21,471 nt of DNA from DATBFX01 sp036558305 (GTDB taxonomy: Bacteria > Chloroflexota > Chloroflexia > Thermomicrobiales > UBA6265): positions 1-21,471 of the forward strand of contig DATBFX010000174.1 in the NCBI GenBank assembly GCA_036558305.1, in the 5' to 3' direction. Of this stretch, positions 14,773-21,046 are shown piece after piece (position 1 is the first letter of the stretch; each line of letters opens with the position of its first letter). The notes under the pieces were generated by a model, which worked only from the letters and a program-made list of their open reading frames with translations, was not told the DNA's origin and ran no database searches. The position numbers were made by a program, and so were the translations under genes.

Positions 14773-14788
14773 GAAGTCAGTTGACTTC
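14773..14788. promoter_or_regulatory. Operator-like inverted repeat between brnT remnant and DUF5131 gene
   Basis: GAAGTC (14773-14778), AGTT, GACTTC (14783-14788) form a perfect 6-bp inverted repeat with a 4-bp spacer. Its right arm overlaps the -35 box TTGACT (14781-14786) of the DUF5131 gene. It sits 36 bp upstream of the brnT remnant start, so one repressor could act in both directions. A relic BrnA operator is one explanation. Confidence 0.5.
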
Positions 14789-14809
14789 GCCGGACAAATG
14801 TTCTAAAGT
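14781..14809 (+). promoter_or_regulatory. Sigma-70 promoter giving a leaderless DUF5131 transcript
   Basis: TTGACT (14781-14786) and TAAAGT (14804-14809) are separated by 17 bp. The ATG of the DUF5131 gene is at 14816, only 6 bp after the -10 box, so transcription should begin at or next to the A of ATG. There is no room for a ribosome-binding site, and none is seen. Confidence 0.7.
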
Positions 14810-14815
14810 ACAGCC

Positions 14816-15613
14816 ATGGCAAGCAGCACTTCCATTGAATGGACCGACGCAACCTGGAATCCGGTGACCGGATGCACCCAGGTCTCACCGGGTTGCGACC
14901 ACTGCTACGCACTGACGTTTGCAGAGCGCTTCCGGGGCATTCCCGGTCACCATTACGAACAGGGCTTTGATCTGCGCCTTTGGGAGTCTCGCCTCGAACT
15001 TCCATTGCAATGGAAGAGACCCCGCCGGATTTTCGTCAACTCAATGTCCGACTTGTTCCACGCGGATGTGCCAGAGGAGTTTATCCGAGCGGTGTTCGCG
15101 ACCATGGAGAAAGCGGATTGGCACATCTATCAGGTGCTGACCAAACGTCCTCAGCGTCTCGCGAGGATGGCCAATAGTCTGCCATGGCCCACGCACATTT
15201 GGGCTGGCGTTTCCGTAGAATCGAATGAGTACGCATGGCGCGCTGATTTCCTGAGGAAGGTTCCTGCCGCCGTGCGATTCATCAGTGCTGAGCCGCTCCT
15301 GGGTCCGGTGGATCAACTGAACCTCGAAGGTATCCACTGGCTCATTACGGGCGGTGAGAGCGGCGCCGGATTTCGGCTCTGCCGTCCTGAGTGGGTGCGA
15401 AACGCCCGCGACCGCTGTCTCGCTCAAAACGTTGCGTACTTCCACAAGCAATGGGGCGGCCGCACACCAAAGGCCGGAGGTCGGCTCTTGGATGGGCGAA
15501 CGTGGGACGAGTTCCCTGACATCGAGGTCAACGCGGGATGGAAGAGATCGAACATATCGAAGATTCAGCAGATTTCTTTCATGAGCTCCAATTCTGGTCG
15601 AGAATCAAGCTAA
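14816..15613 (+). CDS. DUF5131 (phage Gp37/Gp68-like) three-Cys-motif protein
   Basis: A 265-aa protein. It begins TSIEWTDATWNPVTGC and has the three-cysteine motif C20-x6-C27-x2-C30 followed by YA, which suggests a metal or Fe-S site. Other family blocks follow in order: FVNSMSDLFH (73-82 region), VLTKRPQRL (107-115), GVSVES (131-136), SAEPLLGP (157-164), ITGGESGAGFR (177-187) and HKQWGG (210-215). The spacing differs from the classical radical-SAM CX3CX2C, so I do not claim radical chemistry. The family occurs in phages and accessory regions, typically beside TcmP, as here. The start at ATG 14816 is set by the promoter position. The last 76 bp overlap tcmP. Base composition is visibly less GC-rich than the flanking genes, a sign of transfer. 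Confidence 0.9.
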   Translation: MASSTSIEWTDATWNPVTGCTQVSPGCDHCYALTFAERFRGIPGHHYEQGFDLRLWESRLELPLQWKRPRRIFVNSMSDLFHADVPEEFIRAVFATMEKADWHIYQVLTKRPQRLARMANSLPWPTHIWAGVSVESNEYAWRADFLRKVPAAVRFISAEPLLGPVDQLNLEGIHWLITGGESGAGFRLCRPEWVRNARDRCLAQNVAYFHKQWGGRTPKAGGRLLDGRTWDEFPDIEVNAGWKRSNISKIQQISFMSSNSGRESS

Positions 15614-16695
15614 GGCTTCTCAGGGACTACATCGATTCGTATGTGAAGATTCGAAGCTTTGGCCGCCATCCCGTCTTCTACTACGTCGACGGCTTTGCGG
15701 GACAGGGCACCTACGGCAAGGAGAAGGAAGAGGGCTCACCTCTCATCATGGCTCGCTTCGCCCAGCGCATTGCAGAGGAGAGGAGGGGCTACAGCCTCGT
15801 CTGCCTGAACGTCGAACTGCGCAAGAAGCGCTGCCTTGAGTTGCAAAAGTGCCTGGCTGAGTTTGATCCCAAGTTGGTGAGGGTGTTCTGCGGCGCTTTC
15901 AATGTGCATTTGCCGGGCATCCTCGAAATAATGAAGGGCAACGCCCCAGCGGTGTGCTTCCTCGATCCCTTCGGCGTCGTCGGCATCTCGCCCGGTGATC
16001 TCCGTCCGCTTCTCGTGCGATCAGACACCGAGTTCCTGCTCAATCTCAATTCCCGAACGCTGCATCGCCTGGCCGGCTCTGCCACGAGCGACGCCAAGGA
16101 AGCCCCCGGCAAATTCCGGCAGTTGAGCCGAACACTTGGGGAAGATCCTGATAACCCCAATCCCGAGTGGCTGCAGATGCGCGAACAGCTATCGACGACC
16201 GCTCAGTGGGAGGAGTGGACAGTAAGGCGCTACATGCAGCGCGTGCAAGCAGCGAGTCCGCATCTTCGCTATGGGATGGCGTATCCCGTTCGACAATGGA
16301 AGGGTGGGGGCGTCGAATACTATCTCGTCTTTGCAAGTCGATCGCTGAAGGCTTTCCCGGTGATGAATGACTTGATCTGCGCTGCAGAGGACGACTTGCC
16401 CAATCGCGAGGATCTCGCCGCACAGGCCCGCGGCCAAATGTCATTGCTATCCGACCAAGACTTGCCGGAACTCGCTCGCCAAGGGCGCATCCCGGCCTTG
16501 AAAGAGGACATCCATGCGTATGGCCTAGCGCATCAGAGATGCAGTCGCGAGGAGATAATCGAACACTTCTGCTTCGAGCAACTCGGTCGATTCATGAAGA
16601 AGCACTTCCGTCAAGCGGTGAAAGAGTTGGTCGCTGCCAAGCGGATAGAGAAGGGGCCAGGCTCGATCGATACGGCACCCCTGCGATTCATGTGA
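15538..16695 (+). CDS. tcmP: Three-Cys-motif partner protein TcmP
   Basis: A 385-aa protein named for its constant genetic link to DUF5131 proteins. The signature VFYYVDGFAGQGTYGKEKEEGSPL (centred on DGFAGQGTY, 51-59) resembles the glycine-rich SAM-binding loop of methyltransferases. LVCLNVE (88-94) and the acidic CFLDPFG (140-146) match later Rossmann strands. The C-terminal half is helical, with a winged-helix-like tail (about 325-380). ATG 15538 lies 76 bp before the DUF5131 stop in another frame. A long overlap of this kind points to coupled translation and a joint function. The biochemical role is not established; by fold it could modify or bind nucleic acid. Its composition is also less GC-rich than the neighbours. 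Confidence 0.9.
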   Translation: MEEIEHIEDSADFFHELQFWSRIKLRLLRDYIDSYVKIRSFGRHPVFYYVDGFAGQGTYGKEKEEGSPLIMARFAQRIAEERRGYSLVCLNVELRKKRCLELQKCLAEFDPKLVRVFCGAFNVHLPGILEIMKGNAPAVCFLDPFGVVGISPGDLRPLLVRSDTEFLLNLNSRTLHRLAGSATSDAKEAPGKFRQLSRTLGEDPDNPNPEWLQMREQLSTTAQWEEWTVRRYMQRVQAASPHLRYGMAYPVRQWKGGGVEYYLVFASRSLKAFPVMNDLICAAEDDLPNREDLAAQARGQMSLLSDQDLPELARQGRIPALKEDIHAYGLAHQRCSREEIIEHFCFEQLGRFMKKHFRQAVKELVAAKRIEKGPGSIDTAPLRFM

Positions 16696-17253
16696 GGCAG
16701 GCACCACGGGTCTGAAAGGCGCCTCTCGCATATCGTCACCCTGCCCTAGCGATATTCGATCAGTGCCCCTGCGATGCCTCGGGCGGCCCATAACGCAGAT
16801 AATTGTGCGCGCGTCAAGCAAGGATCGGCCCTACAGGGGAGAACCACGCGGACTTACACGCTTAACGGGACGCTAGCACAACCTGATCACCGATTGTGAG
16901 TGTCGCCTCCTACTTGCGAGAGTAAGCCCGAGCATGGATGACCAGATCTCGCCATCACGACCCTCCCCGCCCACCATTCGCGCCGTCTCCTGCAGCTTCG
17001 CCGCCCGCACGCTCATCCCGATTACCTCGCCGACCGCCCACGCTTGCGCCGCCACGCCATCCGCAAAGCCGCCGGTTCCTTCGCGACCGCCCACCCCACA
17101 TCCCCTTGGCATCGCGGACATACCGACGCCCCCGGCGATGACCCGGGGACGTCGGTATCCAGCCGCGTTGAGTACCGGAGCGCTACGGCTCGTCGTCGGC
17201 CGCCGAGAGGATCAGACCGCCGCCAACCGGCTGACGGACGTCGCCCCAGCCGT
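16696..17253. other. 558-bp gap without a supported gene (island edge)
   Basis: No coding region is convincing here. The first roughly 230 bp are mixed in composition like the tcmP gene, and the rest returns to high GC. One minus-strand frame (16873-17121, 82 aa) contains a plausible helical stretch, VAAQAWAVGEVIGMSVRAAK, but has no ribosome site or known family and may be a gene fragment. No tRNA, recombinase or direct-repeat attachment site was found. The change of composition suggests the right border of the acquired segment near 16900-17000. Confidence 0.4.
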
Positions 17254-17610
17254 TCAGCCGGCAGTCGTCACGTTGCCGATGGTCCCGCCGACATTGGCCC
17301 GCCGACCCTGCGGCTGAGCGACGATCTCGCCAAAGGTGCAGGTCTTCTTGATCCAGTCGCACCGGTTCCTGGTGCCGTCCGGGAACGTGCAGTAGCTGTA
17401 GTTGATGTCGCCCTCGTCGATCTCGTACGCCTTCCCGCCCGCCTTCTGGCAGCTCGACGCGAAGTTCGCCTTGGTCCACCCGTCCGAGCTCGTGGTGATC
17501 GGCTGCGCCGAGGTCGGCCGCACCGTCCCCGCCAGCGCCGCGAAGAGCAGCACGCCGACGAATACCCCGAGCAGACCCATGCGCGCCACCGACTTCGTCC
17601 TGGTCGTCAT
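17254..17610 (-). CDS. Small secreted four-cysteine protein
   Basis: A 118-aa protein not recognised from any family. Residues 1-36 form a signal peptide (TKSVAR, then a GLLGVFVGVLLFAALAG core, then a TSAQ-type cleavage region), so it is exported. The mature part, about 80 aa, has four cysteines (54, 74, 84, 91), enough for two disulfides, and reads SCQKAGGKAY, YCTFPDGTRNRCDW and KKTCTFGE. The tail (100-118) is Gly/Asn/Thr-rich and probably flexible. The ATG at 17610 is preceded by AGGAG, and the frame upstream of it lacks a plausible start. A small secreted lectin-like, inhibitor-like or cell-wall protein are all possible. It lies downstream of the GNAT gene on the same strand but 367 bp away. 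Confidence 0.72.
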   Translation of the reverse strand: MTTRTKSVARMGLLGVFVGVLLFAALAGTVRPTSAQPITTSSDGWTKANFASSCQKAGGKAYEIDEGDINYSYCTFPDGTRNRCDWIKKTCTFGEIVAQPQGRRANVGGTIGNVTTAG

Positions 17611-17977
17611 CGCCGTCTCCTGTCTCGTCGTTCGCGATCGCGCCGTCCCTCGGCCCGATCGCGACACCATAGGGGACGGCCGCGGCCACGCCATCCGTAT
17701 GCGTACCTATTCGCCGCGGACGACGGGAACGGCGGATCGGCCCTCACCATCGGCAGGAGTGCCGATGCCGCGCAGGCGACCGCCCGCCCCAGCGCCCCCC
17801 ACCAGCCCCGATGAGGCACCCCGTCCCATCTACACGCTCCCCTCTCCCGGTGCGCGGGAGAGGGGTCGGGGGTGAGGGTCGTCCGGTGGGAGCGACGCAC
17901 CGGTCCCGTCGGTGCCCACCCGCACCGAACCCGCTTCGTCCCACCTGCCAACTACCACACCGACTACCGACTATTCC
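17611..17977. other. 367-bp intergenic region holding a REP-like hairpin
   Basis: This gap separates the GNAT stop from the small secreted protein start. Apart from the hairpin at 17839-17865 no gene is supported; both strands have open frames, but these look like REP-derived spurious translations (for example an LTPDPSPAHRERG string on the minus strand). Self-complementary CGATCG-rich DNA lies at about 17633-17665, just upstream of the secreted-protein gene, where its promoter must be. No clear -35/-10 pair is visible. Confidence 0.5.
17839..17865. repeat. REP-like hairpin, 11-bp stem
   Basis: CCCCTCTCCCG (17839-17849) and CGGGAGAGGGG (17855-17865) form a perfect 11-bp stem with a 5-nt loop, followed by GTC-GGGGGTGAGGG. 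Hairpins of this type are dispersed in many high-GC genomes and translate to the familiar spurious LTPDPSP-RERG strings. It is 113 bp past the GNAT stop and may also end that transcript. Confidence 0.7.
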
Positions 17978-18523
17978 CTACTGTCCGTCTGTCCGTCTGT
18001 CCGTCTCACGCTCCACCGCCAACAGATCGAGTTCCCACCCATACCACACGCCGTGCTTCTCAAACACCATCCCGCACTTCTCCAGTACCCGCCGCGACGC
18101 CACGTTCGCCGGATCGACCACCCCCACGATCCGCCGCAACCCCAGCGCCTCGAATCCGTACCTCACCGCACCCCGCGCCACCTCCGTCGCGATCCCCCTC
18201 CCCAAATGGCGCCGGGCCAGGTGATACCCGGCCTCTATCTCCGGCCCACCGTCCAACGGCACCAACTCCACCGTCCCCACCACCTCGCCCGTCGCCTTCT
18301 CCACCACCGCCCACATCCCGAACCCCGGCATCTCCCTGCACCGCTCGATGAACCGCCCGATCCGCGCCCGCGACCGCTCCACGTCCGTATCGCCCGCACC
18401 GCCACCCATGTACCGCCATACCTCCGCATCCCCATAGATCGCAAACGCCGCCGCCGCATCCTCCAACCGCCACGGCCGCACCCGCAACCGCTCCGTCTCA
18501 AACACCGTCTCCCCCGCCTCCAT
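17978..18523 (-). CDS. GNAT-family N-acetyltransferase (RimJ/RimL type)
   Basis: A 181-aa enzyme that should transfer acetyl from acetyl-CoA to an amine of a protein N-terminus or small molecule. It begins ETERLRVRPWRLEDAAAAF (10-27), the usual RimJ/RimL opening. The acetyl-CoA loop is RRHLGRGIATEV (104-115 region) after the GYHLA strand. The closing block, VDPANVASRRVLEKCGMVFE (137-155), holds the conserved N-x2-S-x2-VLEK-GM signature. ATG 18523 is chosen because GGGAGGGG lies just upstream; an earlier in-frame ATG adds a non-conserved stretch. The last codons sit in an 8-bp tandem repeat, so the C-terminal tail is variable in principle. The substrate is unknown. Confidence 0.92.
   Translation of the reverse strand: MEAGETVFETERLRVRPWRLEDAAAAFAIYGDAEVWRYMGGGAGDTDVERSRARIGRFIERCREMPGFGMWAVVEKATGEVVGTVELVPLDGGPEIEAGYHLARRHLGRGIATEVARGAVRYGFEALGLRRIVGVVDPANVASRRVLEKCGMVFEKHGVWYGWELDLLAVERETDRRTDGQ
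17981..18006. repeat. 8-bp tandem repeat at the 3' end of the GNAT gene
   Basis: CTGTCCGT is repeated three times plus two bases, exactly. On the minus strand it encodes the last residues before the TAG at 17980-17978. Because 8 is not a multiple of 3, gain or loss of a unit would change the stop and tail length. Confidence 0.8.
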
Positions 18524-18606
18524 CTCGCCCCTCCCCCCCTTCCCCTGACAAACCACCCACCCCTCGGGCATGATACATGCGACAACCACGCCGACCGCCC
18601 CGTTCT

Positions 18607-18637
18607 CCCCCTTCCCCCGACGGTCGGGGGAAGGGGG
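18607..18637. repeat. Perfect 15-bp inverted repeat upstream of the DUF983 gene
   Basis: CCCCCTTCCCCCGAC (18607-18621) and GTCGGGGGAAGGGGG (18623-18637) are exactly complementary around one base, followed by GGGGGGTTAGGGGGCC. It lies 20 bp before the DUF983 ATG and inside the divergent GNAT/DUF983 region. It resembles REP-type elements and would give a strong hairpin in the DUF983 leader, leaving the AGGGGG ribosome site just outside the stem. Confidence 0.75.
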
Positions 18638-18657
18638 CCGGGGGGTTAGGGGGCCCA

Positions 18658-19086
18658 ATGTCCGACCCCGCCTCCCGCCGCGACCTCCCGCCCTCCGGTT
18701 GGCCGCGCTTCCGGACCCTCCTCAAGCGCGCCCTCACCCGCCGCTGCCCCCAGTGCGGCGCCCGCGGCATCTTCCGCACCTACCTCTCCCTCCGCGACCA
18801 ATGCCCCCGCTGCGGCTACCGCTTCGAACGCGAAGAGGGCTACTTCCTCGGCGCCTACGCCGTCAACCTGATCGCCGCCGAATTCATCACCATCGCCCTC
18901 CTCGTCTACTTCCTCGTCCGAACCGCCTACTCCTGGGTCACCCTCGAATTCATCTTCATCCCCCTCGCCGTCATCCTCCCCATCCTCTTCTTCCCCTTCG
19001 CCCGCTCCCTCTGGATGGTCATCGACCTCATGATCGACCGCAACCTCACCGACCGCCAACTCCGCTACGACGAGATGAGCCGCTGA
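18658..19086 (+). CDS. DUF983 zinc-ribbon membrane protein
   Basis: A 142-aa protein of the DUF983 family. Two CPxCG knuckles, C30-PQ-C33 and C49-PR-C52, form a zinc ribbon near the N-terminus. The family motif RFEREEGYFLGAYAVNL (55-71) follows, then two transmembrane helices (about 70-88 and 96-116) and a conserved end, RSLWMVIDLMID (116-127). The function of the family is unknown; it is a small inner-membrane protein with a cytoplasmic zinc ribbon. ATG 18658 is chosen because AGGGGG precedes it and the frame further upstream is REP-like repeat DNA. It is divergent from the GNAT gene. Confidence 0.92.
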   Translation: MSDPASRRDLPPSGWPRFRTLLKRALTRRCPQCGARGIFRTYLSLRDQCPRCGYRFEREEGYFLGAYAVNLIAAEFITIALLVYFLVRTAYSWVTLEFIFIPLAVILPILFFPFARSLWMVIDLMIDRNLTDRQLRYDEMSR

Positions 19087-19090
19087 CGAA

Positions 19091-19180
19091 GGGGCTGGGG
19101 GTCGGGGGGCAGGGGCTAGGGGTCAGAGAGCACGCCGTTCGTCCCGACCCCTAGCCCCCAGCCCCCAGCCCCAGCCCCTA
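19091..19180. repeat. Long imperfect G-tract/C-tract inverted repeat
   Basis: The perfect core GGGGCTAGGGGTC (19112-19124) pairs with GACCCCTAGCCCC (19146-19158). The pairing continues outward imperfectly through repeated GGGGCTGGGGG and CCCCAGCCCC blocks to about 19091 and 19178. It follows the DUF983 stop by a few bases and ends just before a TATACT box (19179-19184) ahead of the next gene. It may act as a terminator-like hairpin, and the several runs of four or more G on the plus strand could also form a G-quadruplex. Confidence 0.65.
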
Positions 19181-19213
19181 TACTTCCGCGGAGCGAAAGG
19201 ATCCGCCCGCACC

Positions 19214-21046
19214 GTGGCAGCGACGATGGCGACAAGGGAGCGAGGATTGGAGACCGACGCGGTCGACGACGCCTCCTTCCGCTCGCCCGTCGTCGATCAC
19301 CCGCTCGGTCCCGGCAAGCGCGAAGTCGATCTCTACGTCCGCACCTACACCACGCTCCTGCAGAGTTCCGGTGCCATCGGCGTCTCCAGTCTCGAACCGG
19401 CCCACCTCACCGCCGCCCCCTCCCTCCACGCCGGCGCCGCCGAACCCGCCCCCGACATGAACGCCTTCGCCTACTCCAGTCTCCGCCTCCCCGCCTGCAT
19501 CGTCGACGTCCGCCAGATCGTCCTCGGCCAATCCCAGCAAGCCTTCGCCCGCGGCGGTCTCCACGACATGTCCCACTGGCAAACCCAGAGCGCCCCCGGT
19601 CGCCGCCGCAAATGGCTCTACGACGGCCGCGAAAGCCTCGCCGCCTACATCGCCTCCGCCTCGGATCTGGACGACCTCATCCCGACCATCGTCGCCTACC
19701 AGATCGAGTGGAACAAAATCCACCGCCTCATCCTCGGCGATCCCGACCTCGCCGAAGCGATCCGCACCGCCGCCAATCCCGACCACCAACCCCACGGCGA
19801 CCAGATCACCTGGATCGGCGAACGCCTCCTGCTGAGCCCCGCCGACTGGTCGCGCCTCCGCGGCATCTGGGGCGCCGCCACCTGGACCAACCTCGCCAAG
19901 GTCGCCACCGAGCGCAAGCGCTACACCCTCCGCATGCTCGGCGGCAGCTACATCGGCTACAACCGCTCCACCCGCCAGTGGTGGATGCCCGTCGCCCATC
20001 TATTAACAGAAAAGAAACTGCACGACCGCGAGGTCTACTTCATCTCCTCCAACACCCACGGCATCGTCAACGTCCTCTCCGGTGCCGTCCGCCGCCGCAA
20101 AGACGCCCTCGCCGACTACATCCGCCGCACCGGCCACACCGAACTCCTCCCGGAACTGCAGGCCCTCGAAGCCGGCCGCAGCCGCTCCTCCTGGGAAAAC
20201 CTCCTCTACTTCGCCGCCCGCCACCACTTCGCCGAACCGGGCATGGAAACCGAGCGCCGCCGCCGCAGCGAGGAAGAGCGCGAACGCGGCATCTACCACG
20301 TCGACGGCCGCGGCGTCCTCGACGTCGGCATCCAGGTGATCGACCTCGCCAAACTCGATCCCGCCAGTTTCGACCCCCGCCTCTGCGGCCCCGGAGAATG
20401 CCTCGATCCGAAAGCCACCGACGCCATCGTCGTCAACATCAACTACCCGCTCGGTCTCGCCGCCTACCACATCATGAGCCAACTGGCGATGACGACCGAC
20501 CAACTCCGCGGCGTCTACATCCTCGGCAAAGCCGCCACCCTCAACGGCCGCATCGGCGACGTCATGATCGCCAACGTCGTCTACGACGAGCACTCCGGCA
20601 ACACCTACTGGCTCGACAACTGTTTCGCCTACGACGACCTCGCCCCCTACCTCGTCTACGGCGCCGCTCTCGACAACCAGAAAGCCGTCACCGTCAAGGG
20701 CACCTACCTCCAGAACCAGGGTTACCTCGATTTCTACTACCGGGAGAATTTCACGGTCGTCGAGATGGAAGTCGGTCCCTACCTGAACGCCGTCTTCGAA
20801 GACCTCTCCCTCCGCCGCCATCCCGCCGGCGAGGCGATCAACCTCCAGCAACACACCCCCCACCGCCTCGACCTCGGCGTCATCCACTACGCCTCGGACA
20901 CCCCCTACACCCGCGCCCAAACCCTCGGCGCCCGCGGTCTCTCCTACTACGGCATGGACTCGACCTACGCCTCCACGATCGCCATCCTCCGCCGCCTCTT
21001 CGCCCAAACCGGCATCCTCAAACCGACTCCTCCCGCCTCCCGATGA
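19214..21046 (+). CDS. DUF6909-like protein with nucleoside-phosphorylase-type C-terminal motifs
   Basis: A 610-aa cytoplasmic protein that I believe belongs to DUF6909; the label is from memory. The N-terminal half is helical and contains DREVYFISSNTHGIVNVLSG (271-290). The C-terminal third (about 400-590) contains AIVVNINYPLGLAAYHI (404-420), GVYILGKAATLNGRIGDVMI (433-452), VVYDEHSGNTYWLDNC (455-470) and VVEMEVGPY (515-523). The GKA-LNG-IGDV block and the ME pair resemble AMP nucleosidase and related phosphorylases, where the Glu binds ribose. That suggests, without proving, action on a nucleotide or nucleoside. The GTG at 19214 is preceded at some distance by AAAGGA; an ATG at 19226 is the alternative. 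Its TGA overlaps the thioesterase ATG as ATGA. A TATACT at 19179-19184 may be the -10 box. Confidence 0.82.
   Translation: MAATMATRERGLETDAVDDASFRSPVVDHPLGPGKREVDLYVRTYTTLLQSSGAIGVSSLEPAHLTAAPSLHAGAAEPAPDMNAFAYSSLRLPACIVDVRQIVLGQSQQAFARGGLHDMSHWQTQSAPGRRRKWLYDGRESLAAYIASASDLDDLIPTIVAYQIEWNKIHRLILGDPDLAEAIRTAANPDHQPHGDQITWIGERLLLSPADWSRLRGIWGAATWTNLAKVATERKRYTLRMLGGSYIGYNRSTRQWWMPVAHLLTEKKLHDREVYFISSNTHGIVNVLSGAVRRRKDALADYIRRTGHTELLPELQALEAGRSRSSWENLLYFAARHHFAEPGMETERRRRSEEERERGIYHVDGRGVLDVGIQVIDLAKLDPASFDPRLCGPGECLDPKATDAIVVNINYPLGLAAYHIMSQLAMTTDQLRGVYILGKAATLNGRIGDVMIANVVYDEHSGNTYWLDNCFAYDDLAPYLVYGAALDNQKAVTVKGTYLQNQGYLDFYYRENFTVVEMEVGPYLNAVFEDLSLRRHPAGEAINLQQHTPHRLDLGVIHYASDTPYTRAQTLGARGLSYYGMDSTYASTIAILRRLFAQTGILKPTPPASR

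Noticed and set aside
14816..15613. Calling the DUF5131 protein a radical-SAM enzyme
   Set aside because: The cysteine spacing is CX6CX2C, not CX3CX2C, and other radical-SAM motifs were not identified.
16873..17121. Minus-strand 82-codon frame as a real gene
   Set aside because: It has a plausible helical stretch but no ribosome site and no family. It is kept only as a possible fragment in the gap description.
20003..21007. Minus-strand 334-codon open frame opposite the DUF6909-like gene
   Set aside because: Acidic low-complexity shadow without start signals or motifs.
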